Under the pieces are notes generated by a model. That model was not told the DNA's origin, searched no databases, and saw only the letters and a list, made by a program, of their open reading frames with translations. This document shows, piece by piece, positions 19,413 to 28,295 of a stretch of DNA of 64,000 nucleotides (position 1 is its first letter; every line of letters starts with the position of its first letter). This DNA comes from Streptococcus porci DSM 23759 (GTDB lineage: Bacteria; Bacillota; Bacilli; Lactobacillales; Streptococcaceae). The position numbers and the translations under genes were made by a program. Where the stretch lies: the NCBI RefSeq assembly GCF_000423765.1, contig NZ_AUIP01000008.1, positions 1 to 64,000 of the forward strand. The letters run 5' to 3'.

Positions 19413-19937
19413 ATGGAAAAATCATTTAAAGACATTTATAAAGATCATGCCGAGATGCCTTATTTTGCCCCCCAGTATGAGATGGAGCTGATGAAAAAGC
19501 CTATTGCCAAGCGTCAGATGGAACGAACGACTGAAGGCTTTTTACCAGGTCATATCATACTCCTTTGGCGAATTTCTTTTGGAACATTTTTGACAACTTC
19601 GTTTCGTCATAAGTATTTTTACACCACTTATGGAATTGATGCGGACAAGGAGTTAGACATGCTTATTGAAGCAGGATATGTCCGGATTGAGACAGCCTTT
19701 GAATCTTTGCGACACTTGCCAGCAGGGGAGCTCAAGGATTTTCTCAAAGCTAAAGATGTGATTGGACTTTCCAAGATGAAGCGTAGCGATTTGGATGGGA
19801 AAATGGCAGAGCTTTATAGAGAAGATGAGTTGGCAAATCTTTTTGAACTAAGGAGCTATGCTTTGACCGAAAAAGGACAGGCTCTTTTAGCAGCTCATCC
19901 AGAGATTGTTGACAAGCATCCGCAGAAGAAATTCTGA
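19413..19937 (+). CDS. Uncharacterised protein with SAP-like C-terminal region
   Basis: Protein of 174 residues, not a family I can name. Residues about 95-145 show LPAGELKDFLKAKD, then GLSKMKRSDLDGKMAEL. That helix-loop-helix pattern resembles SAP nucleic-acid-binding motifs (inference). The preceding RHKYFYTTYGIDADKEL is a conserved-looking block. The ATG at 19413 lies only about seven bases after the -10, so the mRNA may be leaderless. The alternative ATG at 19377 lies inside the terminator hairpin without a ribosome site. Confidence 0.6.
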   Translation: MEKSFKDIYKDHAEMPYFAPQYEMELMKKPIAKRQMERTTEGFLPGHIILLWRISFGTFLTTSFRHKYFYTTYGIDADKELDMLIEAGYVRIETAFESLRHLPAGELKDFLKAKDVIGLSKMKRSDLDGKMAELYREDELANLFELRSYALTEKGQALLAAHPEIVDKHPQKKF

Positions 19938-19959
19938 CCTTTAATTTTCAAACTAATCG

Positions 19960-19968
19960 TGATATAAT
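19960..19968 (+). promoter_or_regulatory. Extended -10 promoter
   Basis: TGA-TATAAT (19960-19968) lies upstream of the DUF1149-like gene and probably also serves degV. Confidence 0.6.
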
Positions 19969-19995
19969 AGGAATACTAACTTCAAGGAGACAAAA

Positions 19996-20370
19996 ATGGA
20001 AATTATCCGTGAAAAAGAATTTGTCAATCAATTTCACTACGATGCTCGCAATTTAGAGTGGGAGAAGGAACACGGTGCGCCTAAGACTAAGGCAGAGGTG
20101 ACTTTTCAGCTGGTAAAACGTGATACTGAAACTAATGAGACTGTCTTGGTGGCGCGTTTGCAGTATATGATTGTCAAGGATGAATTTGTGATCTCTGGTG
20201 TGATTTCTCAGGGCAATCGGATTCAAAATCGTATTGTGCAAGAGCCAAGCGAATTGACTCAAGAAGAAGTTCAGGATTTGGCAGGCCCTCTTTTGGACAT
20301 GCTCAAACGCCTAACGTATGAAGTGACTGAAATTGCCTTGGATAGACCAGGTATCAATTTGGAGTTTTAA
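19996..20370 (+). CDS. DUF1149-like protein
   Basis: Protein of 124 residues resembling DUF1149, a small family of Lactobacillales with no assigned function. The opening [20 protein letters not shown] and the end [19 protein letters not shown] are the most recognisable parts. It has no signal peptide or membrane segment. A strong AAGGAGA ribosome site precedes the ATG. The degV gene starts one base after its stop, so the two are coupled. Confidence 0.72.
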   Translation: MEIIREKEFVNQFHYDARNLEWEKEHGAPKTKAEVTFQLVKRDTETNETVLVARLQYMIVKDEFVISGVISQGNRIQNRIVQEPSELTQEEVQDLAGPLLDMLKRLTYEVTEIALDRPGINLEF

Positions 20371-20371
20371 G

Positions 20372-21220
20372 ATGAAATTAGCTGTAATTACAGATTCGTC
20401 GGTTTTCTTACCAGAAAATTGGGAAAGACCAGACAATCTCTTTGTTTTAGATATTCCTGTTACTATTGACGGTGCCTCTTATGTGGAAGGTGTCAACCTG
20501 ACTGCTACTGAATTTTATAAGAAGATGGCTGCATCTGATAATCTTCCAACGACAAGCCAACCTTCGGTTGCGCAGTTGGATGAGTTATTGACACAGTTAG
20601 CTAAAGAAGATTACACTCACGTGGTCGGACTTTTCTTATCTAGTGGTATTTCAGGTTTTTGGGCAAATATTCAATATCTGATTGAGGAACATGCAGGATT
20701 GACGATTGCTTTTCCAGATTCTAAAATCACTTCTGCCCCACTTGGTCTGATGGTTTCTAACGCTCTTTCTTGGGCGGAGGCTGGAATGACTTTTGAGACC
20801 ATCATGGAACGCTTGCAGCAACAGATTGATAAAACCTCTGCTTATATCATGGTTGATGACCTCAACCACTTGGTTAAAGGCGGTCGTCTGTCAAATAGCT
20901 CTGCTATTCTCGGAAATCTTCTATCTATCAAACCGATCCTCTATTTTGATGAAACAGGAAAAATTGTGGTTTATGAGAAGGTTCGGACTGAGAAAAAGGC
21001 TGTGAAACGTCTTGTAGATGTCATGATTAAGTTATCAGAAGATGGCGACTATGATGTGATTATTATCCATGGAAATGCGGCTGAAAAAGCTGATGCCCTC
21101 TATCAGCAGTTGACCGCTGATGGTTTGAATAATCTTTCCATTGCGACCTTTGGTTCAGTAATCGGGACGCATTTGGGTGAGGGAGCGATTGCTTTGGGTG
21201 TGACACCGCGTTTTGAATAA
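20372..21220 (+). CDS. DegV family fatty-acid-binding protein
   Basis: DegV/EDD-fold protein of 282 residues. The first domain has ITDSSVFLP and the lipid-contact region TTSQPSVAQ; the second has [24 protein letters not shown]. DegV proteins bind fatty acids, and FakB members present them to the FakA kinase for phospholipid synthesis. Which paralogue this is cannot be told. The ATG at 20372 is chosen over an upstream in-frame ATG because [10 protein letters not shown] is the family start and GGAG lies seven bases upstream. Confidence 0.85.
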   Translation: MKLAVITDSSVFLPENWERPDNLFVLDIPVTIDGASYVEGVNLTATEFYKKMAASDNLPTTSQPSVAQLDELLTQLAKEDYTHVVGLFLSSGISGFWANIQYLIEEHAGLTIAFPDSKITSAPLGLMVSNALSWAEAGMTFETIMERLQQQIDKTSAYIMVDDLNHLVKGGRLSNSSAILGNLLSIKPILYFDETGKIVVYEKVRTEKKAVKRLVDVMIKLSEDGDYDVIIIHGNAAEKADALYQQLTADGLNNLSIATFGSVIGTHLGEGAIALGVTPRFE

Positions 21221-21273
21221 TCGTCTTGATAAGCTTGTGATTTCGTTTCAGATTGAGTGAAGGAGGATTGAGG

Positions 21274-22044
21274 ATGTCTATTAAAGTCATTATTGCTGGT
21301 TTTAAAGGAAAAATGGGTTCAACTGCGGTTGACATGGTAAAAAATGATAGCCAACTTGAGCTAGCGGGTCTTCTCGATCCCTTTGCCACAGAAAAAGAAG
21401 TGGATGGTGTCCCTGTTTTCACCGCTAAGGAAGAGTTAGCGGACTTTGAAGCGGATGTTTGGGTAGATTTTACCCTGCCTAAGGTAGCTTATGAAAACAC
21501 CCGCTTTGCCTTGGAAAATGGCTTTGCTCCTGTTGTTGGAACGACTGGCTTTACGACGGAACAAATTGCTGAGTTAACAGACCTATCTGCTCAGCAAGGT
21601 TTGGGTGGTTTGATTGCCCCAAATTTTGCTATCGGAGCTATTCTGCTTATGGAATTTGCAGCTAAGGCCAGCAAGTATTTTCCAGACCTTGAAATCATTG
21701 AGCTTCACCACGACAAGAAAAAAGATGCTCCGTCTGGAACTGCCATCAAAACCGCAGAATTGATTCGAGAAGCACGAACTTATAAAAAGCAAGGTGCGGC
21801 AGATGAAGAAGAGTTGATTGAGGGAGCACGTGGAGCTGAGTTTGATGGATTCCGCATTCACAGCGTGCGCTTGCCAGGTCTGGTCGCCCATCAAGAAGTG
21901 ATTTTTGGAGCCCAAGGCGAGGGCTTGACCCTTCGTCATGATTCTTATGATCGTAGTTCATTTATGAGCGGGGTTAATCTGGGTATCAAAGAAGTGGTCA
22001 AACGTGACCGACTCGTTTACGGATTGGAAAACTTATTGTCATGA
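21274..22044 (+). CDS. dapB: 4-hydroxy-tetrahydrodipicolinate reductase
   Basis: NAD(P)H-dependent enzyme of the lysine/diaminopimelate pathway, cytosolic, 256 residues. Nucleotide-binding GFKGKMG sits at the N-terminus, followed by VVGTTGFT. The catalytic block [15 protein letters not shown] contains the proton-donor histidine and lysine. The start at 21274 (MSIKVIIAG) is preferred because GGAGGATTGAGG lies directly upstream. It overlaps cca by four bases (ATGA), the conserved dapB-cca coupling of streptococci. Confidence 0.93.
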   Translation: MSIKVIIAGFKGKMGSTAVDMVKNDSQLELAGLLDPFATEKEVDGVPVFTAKEELADFEADVWVDFTLPKVAYENTRFALENGFAPVVGTTGFTTEQIAELTDLSAQQGLGGLIAPNFAIGAILLMEFAAKASKYFPDLEIIELHHDKKKDAPSGTAIKTAELIREARTYKKQGAADEEELIEGARGAEFDGFRIHSVRLPGLVAHQEVIFGAQGEGLTLRHDSYDRSSFMSGVNLGIKEVVKRDRLVYGLENLLS

Positions 22045-23249
22045 AATTAGAAACACTGCCTTCTGACTTTCAGAAGGCTTTACCCTTATTAAAAAAGATA
22101 AAAGAAGCAGGTTTTGAAGCTTATTTTGTCGGAGGAAGTGTGCGCGATGTTCTCTTGGGGCGAGATATTCACGATGTGGATATTGCGACGTCTTCCTATC
22201 CTGAGGAAACCAAGCAGATTTTTGAGCGTACGGTTGATATAGGCATCGAACATGGGACGGTTTTGGTGCTCGAAGATGGCGGTGAGTATGAAATCACGAC
22301 TTTCAGAACTGAGGATGTTTACGTTGATTATCGCCGTCCTAAATCAGTTTCTTTTGTACGTTCACTTGAAGAAGATTTGAAGCGTAGAGATTTCACCGTT
22401 AATGCTTTTGCTCTTGATGAAAGTGGGCAGGTTATTGACCTTTTTGATGGCTTATCTGATTTAAAAGCTAAGGTTTTGCGTGCGGTAGGTCGGGCTGAGG
22501 AGCGTTTTAGTGAAGACGCACTGAGGATTATGCGTGGACTACGTTTTGCGGCTAGTCTAAATTTTGATATTGAAAGGTCAACTTTTCATGCCATGAAGAC
22601 GCATGCTCCTTTATTAGAAAAGATTTCTGTAGAGCGTTCCTTCATTGAGTTTGACAAGCTCTTGATGGCTCCACATTGGCGCAAAGGGATTGAGGCTCTG
22701 ATGGAGACAAGAGCTTACGATTATCTGCCAGATTGCCAGGATACCTTTGAAAAATGGCAGAGCTTACTAGATGAAACAGATGAGAAGTTTAGTTTTTCTA
22801 GTTCCGAGCAAGCTTGGGCAGCTCTGCTATTAGCCTTGGAGATTGAACAGCCAAAAGCTTTTCTGAAAAAGTGGAAGACCTCAACTCAATTTCAGCAGGC
22901 AGTTGATAGTATTGTATCTATCTATCGCTTTCGCCTAAGCTCAGACATGACGAAGCCTGAAGTCTATCGCTATGGTAAAGACCTAATCTGGCAGGCTGAA
23001 GAACTGCGTCAGGCTCAAGGTTTATCAGTAGATTTCGCCCGTATTAAGCATTTGGATGCGGATTTGACCATTCATAACAAGCATGAAATTGTGGTAAACG
23101 GTGGTCTTTTAATTAAGGAGTTGGGCTTCAAACCGGGACCGCAGATGGGAGGGCTGCTAAAAGCAGTAGAAGAAGCTATCGTGCTAGGTTACTTGGCTAA
23201 TGACAAAGAAGCTATTTTTAAGTTTGTGAAAGCTGAATCATCAAAATAA
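22041..23249 (+). CDS. cca: CCA-adding tRNA nucleotidyltransferase
   Basis: Class II CCA-adding enzyme that builds or repairs the tRNA 3' end without a template. The head domain has [19 protein letters not shown] with the catalytic aspartates. The neck has RRDFTVNA and [16 protein letters not shown]. The 402-residue length matches Gram-positive enzymes. It is translationally coupled to dapB. This enzyme is needed here because the tRNA-Thr gene at 51.7 kb does not encode CCA. Confidence 0.93.
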   Translation: MKLETLPSDFQKALPLLKKIKEAGFEAYFVGGSVRDVLLGRDIHDVDIATSSYPEETKQIFERTVDIGIEHGTVLVLEDGGEYEITTFRTEDVYVDYRRPKSVSFVRSLEEDLKRRDFTVNAFALDESGQVIDLFDGLSDLKAKVLRAVGRAEERFSEDALRIMRGLRFAASLNFDIERSTFHAMKTHAPLLEKISVERSFIEFDKLLMAPHWRKGIEALMETRAYDYLPDCQDTFEKWQSLLDETDEKFSFSSSEQAWAALLLALEIEQPKAFLKKWKTSTQFQQAVDSIVSIYRFRLSSDMTKPEVYRYGKDLIWQAEELRQAQGLSVDFARIKHLDADLTIHNKHEIVVNGGLLIKELGFKPGPQMGGLLKAVEEAIVLGYLANDKEAIFKFVKAESSK

Positions 23250-23270
23250 AAGGAGCTTGAGCTCCTTTTA
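23247..23270 (+). terminator. cca terminator
   Basis: TAAAAGGAGC 23247-23256 pairs with GCTCCTTTTA 23261-23270 around TTGA. The left arm contains the stop codon of cca. Confidence 0.8.
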
Positions 23271-23318
23271 TGAACTAGAGTAAGTCTAGTCCTATATCAT
23301 AGAAAGTAAGGATGGCAC

Positions 23319-25187
23319 ATGTCTGATTTTATCGTTGAAAAATTAACCAAATCTGTCGGTGACAAGACGGTTTTTCGTGAGATTTCCTTTATTATCCACG
23401 CTCTTGACCGTATTGGAATTATCGGGGTTAATGGAACCGGAAAAACCACGCTTTTAGATGTCCTGTCTGGCAAACTTGGTTTTGATGGTGATGTCTCGCC
23501 TTTTTCTGCCAAGGCTGACTACAAGATGGCTTATTTGACTCAGGAACCAGACTTTGATGAAAGCGAGACTATTCTGGATACAGTCTTGTCTTCTGATCTG
23601 CGTGAGATGGCTCTGATTAAGGAATATGAGCAACTGATGTCTGATTACAGTCAGGAAAATCAAAGTCGGCTTGAAAAAATTATGTCTGAAATGGACGCTT
23701 TAGATGCTTGGACTATTGAGAGTGAGGTCAAGACGGTCCTGTCAAAATTAGGCATCACTGATTTGACGCAAAAGGTTGGTGATTTGTCTGGTGGTTTGCG
23801 TCGTCGCGTGCAACTAGCTCAGGTACTTTTAGGGGACGCGGATTTGTTGCTTTTGGATGAACCAACCAACCACTTGGATATCGACACGATTGCTTGGTTG
23901 ACCAATTTTCTCAAAAATGCTAAAAAGACGGTCATCTTCATCACTCACGACCGCTATTTTTTGGACAGTATCGCCACGCGTATCTTTGAATTGCACAATG
24001 CCAGTCTGACCGAGTATCAAGGCAACTACCAAGACTATGTCCGCCTGCGTGCAGAACAAGACGAGCGCGATGCGGCTTTCCTCCACAAGAAAAAACAACT
24101 CTACAAACAGGAGTTGGCTTGGATGCGGACACAGCCTCAGGCGCGTGCTACCAAACAGCAAGCCCGGATAAATCGTTTTCAGGACCTTAAAGCAGATTTG
24201 TCAGGAGAAAGGACTACTGCTGACCTTGAAATCAACTTTGAAACCAGCCGAATTGGCAAAAAAGTCATCAATTTTGAAGCAGTTGATTTTGCCTTTCCAA
24301 ATAAATCAATCTTGTCAAACTTCAACCTGATTGTCCAAAATAAGGACAGGATTGGCATTGTCGGAGACAACGGTGTTGGAAAATCAACCTTGCTCAATTT
24401 AATCAGTGGTGATGTGCAGCCGACTGCAGGTAGGCTAGATATCGGTGAGACCATCCGTATCGGCTATTTTTCTCAGCAAATCAAGGATATGGACGAAAGT
24501 AAGCGGGTCATCAATTACTTGCAAGAAGTGGCTGATGAGGTAAAAACAACTGTTGGGACAACCAGTGTGACAGAGCTCTTGGAACAATTTCTCTTTCCGC
24601 GCTCAACCCATGGGACGCAGATTGCAAAATTATCTGGTGGAGAGAAGAAACGACTTTATCTACTAAAAATTCTCATTGAAAAGCCAAATGTTTTACTGCT
24701 TGACGAGCCGACCAATGACCTTGATATTGCGACCTTGACCGTTCTTGAGAATTTCTTGCAGGGATTTGCAGGACCAGTCATCACGGTCAGCCACGACCGT
24801 TATTTCCTTGACAAGGTAGCCAACAAGATTTTAGCTTTTGAAAATGGCGGGGTTCGGGAATTTTTTGGCAATTACACCGATTATCTGGATGAAGTAGCTT
24901 TTGAGAAAGACAGCTCTGCTATTGCTCAAAAGAAAGAAGCACCAAAAGTTGAGAAGGAAAAAGCGGAGCGTAAGCGCATGTCCTATTTTGAAAAGCAGGA
25001 GTGGGCGACTATTGAGGATGAAATTGGGACCTTGGAGGAGCGAATTAAGGTCATTACTGAGGAGATGCAGACCTGTGGTTCAGATTTTACTAGGCTTTCC
25101 GATCTGCAAAAGGAATTGGATGAGAAAAATGACCAGCTATTAGAAAAATACGAACGCTATGAGTATTTGAGTGAATTGGAGGGTTGA
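23319..25187 (+). CDS. ABC-F family ATPase
   Basis: Soluble protein of 622 residues with two ABC domains and no membrane segments. Domain 1 has Walker A GVNGTGKTT (residues 36-44) and signature LSGGLRRRVQLA. Domain 2 has GDNGVGKST and LSGGEKKRLYLL. They are joined by the charged interdomain linker (about 240-300) that reaches the ribosomal P site in ABC-F factors. A C-terminal charged coiled coil (about 530-622) is present, as in Uup and YfmR. Members relieve ribosome stalling; antibiotic protection is less likely but not excluded. The start has a GAAAG ribosome site. Confidence 0.85.
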   Translation: MSDFIVEKLTKSVGDKTVFREISFIIHALDRIGIIGVNGTGKTTLLDVLSGKLGFDGDVSPFSAKADYKMAYLTQEPDFDESETILDTVLSSDLREMALIKEYEQLMSDYSQENQSRLEKIMSEMDALDAWTIESEVKTVLSKLGITDLTQKVGDLSGGLRRRVQLAQVLLGDADLLLLDEPTNHLDIDTIAWLTNFLKNAKKTVIFITHDRYFLDSIATRIFELHNASLTEYQGNYQDYVRLRAEQDERDAAFLHKKKQLYKQELAWMRTQPQARATKQQARINRFQDLKADLSGERTTADLEINFETSRIGKKVINFEAVDFAFPNKSILSNFNLIVQNKDRIGIVGDNGVGKSTLLNLISGDVQPTAGRLDIGETIRIGYFSQQIKDMDESKRVINYLQEVADEVKTTVGTTSVTELLEQFLFPRSTHGTQIAKLSGGEKKRLYLLKILIEKPNVLLLDEPTNDLDIATLTVLENFLQGFAGPVITVSHDRYFLDKVANKILAFENGGVREFFGNYTDYLDEVAFEKDSSAIAQKKEAPKVEKEKAERKRMSYFEKQEWATIEDEIGTLEERIKVITEEMQTCGSDFTRLSDLQKELDEKNDQLLEKYERYEYLSELEG

Positions 25188-25189
25188 TG

Positions 25190-25666
25190 ATGTTGTTACG
25201 TCCAATCAGTCACCGAGATGACGCGGCTGTCGCTAGCCTTATCCGAACCTCGCTTGAAGAGTTTGGTTTGGATAAGGCTGGAACAGCCTACTTCGACCCG
25301 CAACTGGATCATTTGACGGATTACTATGCTAAGAAGTCTAGATCAGCTTATTTTGTTATTGAAGCTCATGGAGATATCGTTGCTTGTGCTGGTTACGGTT
25401 TTGTTTCTGAGAAAATAGCGGAGCTTCAAAAGCTCTATGTGGCTAAGTCCCAGCGTGGCAAAGGTTATTCCACTTATTTGCTAAAGGAAATTTTCCAATC
25501 CGCTAAGGCAGACAACTACAACCAACTTTATCTGGAAACAGCAAGGGAACTAGCTGGAGCGGTCAGTGTCTATGAGCATTTCGGCTTTGAACACCTAATG
25601 CATCCTTTAGCTAATGAAGAAGGGCATGCAGCCATGGATATTTGGATGTTAAAGGATCTAGATTAG
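25190..25666 (+). CDS. GNAT family N-acetyltransferase
   Basis: Protein of 158 residues with the acetyl-CoA motif LYVAKSQRGKGYSTYLL and the C-terminal GNAT strand around VYEHFGFE. The ATG at 25190 is chosen because GGAGGG at 25178-25183 is six bases away; 25187 is a second option. It begins within two bases of the ABC-F stop and is co-transcribed. The substrate is unknown. Confidence 0.75.
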   Translation: MLLRPISHRDDAAVASLIRTSLEEFGLDKAGTAYFDPQLDHLTDYYAKKSRSAYFVIEAHGDIVACAGYGFVSEKIAELQKLYVAKSQRGKGYSTYLLKEIFQSAKADNYNQLYLETARELAGAVSVYEHFGFEHLMHPLANEEGHAAMDIWMLKDLD

Positions 25667-25691
25667 TCTGTAACACTCTAGATAGTATGAT

Positions 25692-25780
25692 GCTATAAAG
25701 AGGGTTACTGGGCTGAGAGGAGGGCTTCTTATAGCCAGCCTCTATTTCCGCCTGAAGGTGTCACTCCCCTGACACTTTCA
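25692..25780 (+). promoter_or_regulatory. Structured leader candidate before the Nudix gene
   Basis: AAGGTGTCA 25755-25763 pairs with TGACACTTT 25770-25778 around CTCCCC. Upstream, AGAGG (about 25699-25703) can pair with CCTCT 25739-25743, competing with GCTATAA 25692-25698 against TTATAGC 25729-25735. It contains GGCTGAGAGG, which recalls part of a TPP riboswitch, but the rest of that consensus is absent. I assign no class. Confidence 0.3.
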
Positions 25781-25822
25781 AGTCTGGACATTTGACTATC
25801 GAAAGATTTACTAGGAGGGGTT

Positions 25823-26290
25823 ATGACTTTGTTATCGCATTTTGGGGTTTATGGTATCTGTATTCGTGAGGGGAAACTCCTTTGCATTCGTAAGAATCGT
25901 GGTCCATATAAGGGGCGATTTGATTTGCCAGGAGGCAGCCAGAATGAAGGTGAATCTTTGCTTGATACTCTCAAACGTGAAATGAGTGAGGAGACTGGTT
26001 TTCAAGTTTTGTCTGCTCGAAATAACCGTATTTTTGATACTTTTGTCAAAGCTGAAGCAGCAGAGGACACGGTCCATCATATCTTTGCGGTCTATGATGT
26101 AGAATTGGCAACAAACTCAGCTGTTTCCATAACAAAAACCATCGATCAAGGGGCAGTCAACGACTCAGCTGGATTTGATTGGGTGGATATGACGGAGCTG
26201 ACAGAGGGTAATGCCTCACCACTAATTCTTAAAATCTTAGAACCAAGCTTAGCGGCTTCTCGTTTTCTGTCCTGGAAGGTCCTAGGTTAG
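25823..26290 (+). CDS. Nudix hydrolase
   Basis: Protein of 155 residues with a perfect Nudix box (G-x5-E-x7-R-E-x2-E-E-x-G) at residues 38-60. Nudix enzymes cleave nucleoside diphosphates linked to another group and need a divalent metal. The opening FGVYGICIREGKLLCIRKN forms the expected first strands. A strong GGAGGGG ribosome site precedes the ATG at 25823. The substrate is unknown. It is preceded by a possibly structured leader and followed by a dispersed repeat. Confidence 0.85.
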   Translation: MTLLSHFGVYGICIREGKLLCIRKNRGPYKGRFDLPGGSQNEGESLLDTLKREMSEETGFQVLSARNNRIFDTFVKAEAAEDTVHHIFAVYDVELATNSAVSITKTIDQGAVNDSAGFDWVDMTELTEGNASPLILKILEPSLAASRFLSWKVLG

Positions 26291-26316
26291 AAATAGTTTG
26301 TCTTTTTTGATATACT

Positions 26317-26517
26317 GAAGAGAGTAAAAGAGGAGGCTGAGACAAAAGTCCTAGCCTTTTAACATGATTGCAGATAGGCGCTTTGGCGCAGTGATTGGAG
26401 GTTATCGTCCCTTGCTCCACATGGATAGCGACTTTCCTAATCAACTGTGCGCAGGTGGAACGACAAAATTGAAATCGGTAAAAATACCGATTTGCCGATT
26501 TTTATCTCACTCTCTTC
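26317..26517. repeat. MITE-like dispersed repeat, copy 1
   Basis: A 201-base non-coding element bounded by perfect 9-bp inverted ends, GAAGAGAGT (26317-26325) and ACTCTCTTC (26509-26517). Inside is a stem AAATCGGTA 26472-26480 with TACCGATTT 26485-26493. On the minus strand its start resembles the segment beginning at 33443. Confidence 0.55.
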
Positions 26518-26552
26518 TTTATCTATTCTGTTTTTAAAAGAAAGGAAAAATG

Positions 26553-28292
26553 ATGAATCTGATTTGGTCTTATCTAAAATCAAAATATAGGTGGTTGATA
26601 TTGGATCTGATAGGAGGTTTTCTCTTTGTTGTGGTCAATTTGGGAATGCCAACTATTTTGGCTCGCATGATTGATGAAGGAATTACGAAAAATGATGCCC
26701 AGCGTCTAACTTATTGGGCTTTTATCATGTTTGTGATTATCCTTCTAGGGATTATCGGTCGTGTCATTTTAGCATATGCAGCTGGTAAATTAACAACAAC
26801 CATGATAAAAGAGCTACGTACAGACATGTACGCTAAATTGCAGAGCTATTCGCATAGTGAATATGAAAAAATAGGGGTATCTTCCTTGGTAACTCGTATG
26901 ACTTCTGACGCTTATGTTCTTATGCAATTTGCGGAAATGTCTCTTCGTATGGGCGTAGTGACTCCTTTGATGATGATTTTCTCTGTCGTCATGATTTTGG
27001 TGACTAGTCCAAGTTTGGCTTGGACAGTTGCAGTCTTTATGCCGTTTTTGGTTGCTGTGGTGACCTATGTTGCCATTAAAACGCGTCCGCTTTCTAAACA
27101 ACAGCAGAAGACCTTAGATAAAATCAACCAGTATGTCCGTGAAAATCTCATGGGATTACGAGTTATCCGTGCTTTTTCACGCGAGAAATTTCAGGAGGAA
27201 CGTTTTGCGGAACAAAATGAAGTCTATACAGACATTTCAAAGCGTCTCTTTACACTGACAGGGTTGACTGAACCACTCTTTGTGCAAATTATTATTGCCA
27301 TGATTGTAGCGATTGTTTGGTTTGCTTTAGAGCCTTTGGCAAAAGCAGAGCTACAAATTGGTGACTTGGTTGCCTTTATTGAGTACGCCTTTCACGCGCT
27401 CTTTTCATTTCTTATGTTTGCCAATCTTTTTACCATGTACCCTCGTATGGCTGTATCTGCTTCAAGGATTCAAGAGGTCATGGACATGCCAATCTCCATT
27501 TCCGAAAATCCTGATGGCGTGACGGAGACGGCAACAAAAGGTTATCTGGAATTTGATAATGTAACCTTTGCCTATCCAGGTGAAACGGAAAGTCCTGTTC
27601 TCCATAACATCTCTTTCAAAACAAAACCAGGAGAGACCATCGCTTTTATCGGTTCGACGGGTTCTGGGAAATCAAGTTTGGTTAATCTGATTCCGCGTTT
27701 CTACGATGTGACTCTCGGTAGAATACTAGTTGATGGGGTCAATGTTAAGGATTATCAGTTGAAATCCCTTCGTCAGAAGATTGGATTTATTCCGCAAAAA
27801 GCTCTGCTATTTACCGGAACTATCGAAGAAAACCTCAAGTACGGTAAGCAGGATGCGACAGTACCTGAACTCGATCAGGCGGTAGATGTCTCTCAAGCCA
27901 AGGAATTTATCGCAAGTCGCGAGGAAGGTTATGGCACCCATCTAGCCGAGGGAGGAAGCAATCTTTCTGGTGGACAAAAGCAGCGCTTATCCATTGCACG
28001 TGCGGTGGTTAAAAAGCCTGATATTTATATCTTTGATGACTCTTTTTCAGCTCTTGACTACAAAACTGACGCAGAGCTCCGCCGTCGCTTAAAAGAAGTG
28101 ACCGAGGATGCAACCGTGCTTATCGTGGCTCAGCGGGTCGGAACCATTATGGATGCTGATCAAATCATCGTTCTCGATGAGGGTGAAATTGTTGGTCGTG
28201 GTACCCATGACGAGTTGATGGCAAGCAATGAGATTTACCGTGAAATTGCCAATTCACAACTCAATAATCAATCATTAACGGAGGAGGTCTAA
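26553..28292 (+). CDS. Heterodimeric ABC exporter, subunit A (degenerate site)
   Basis: Half-transporter of about 579 residues: six membrane helices then an ATPase domain with Walker A GSTGSGKSS, consensus signature LSGGQKQRLSIA and Walker B IYIFDDS. Asp replaces the catalytic glutamate, and the switch histidine is replaced in IVAQR by glutamine. It pairs with the next gene, four bases downstream. Similar pairs (LmrCD, EfrAB, PatAB, and SatAB in S. suis) export drugs; the substrate here is inferred. AAAGGA is six bases before the ATG at 26553; 26550 is an alternative. Confidence 0.85.
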   Translation: MNLIWSYLKSKYRWLILDLIGGFLFVVVNLGMPTILARMIDEGITKNDAQRLTYWAFIMFVIILLGIIGRVILAYAAGKLTTTMIKELRTDMYAKLQSYSHSEYEKIGVSSLVTRMTSDAYVLMQFAEMSLRMGVVTPLMMIFSVVMILVTSPSLAWTVAVFMPFLVAVVTYVAIKTRPLSKQQQKTLDKINQYVRENLMGLRVIRAFSREKFQEERFAEQNEVYTDISKRLFTLTGLTEPLFVQIIIAMIVAIVWFALEPLAKAELQIGDLVAFIEYAFHALFSFLMFANLFTMYPRMAVSASRIQEVMDMPISISENPDGVTETATKGYLEFDNVTFAYPGETESPVLHNISFKTKPGETIAFIGSTGSGKSSLVNLIPRFYDVTLGRILVDGVNVKDYQLKSLRQKIGFIPQKALLFTGTIEENLKYGKQDATVPELDQAVDVSQAKEFIASREEGYGTHLAEGGSNLSGGQKQRLSIARAVVKKPDIYIFDDSFSALDYKTDAELRRRLKEVTEDATVLIVAQRVGTIMDADQIIVLDEGEIVGRGTHDELMASNEIYREIANSQLNNQSLTEEV

Positions 28293-28295
28293 ATC

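Noticed and set aside
25692-25790. TPP riboswitch before the Nudix gene
   Set aside because: Only a CTGAGAGG-like piece matches; the second conserved half is missing and the gene is not a thiamine gene by sequence.
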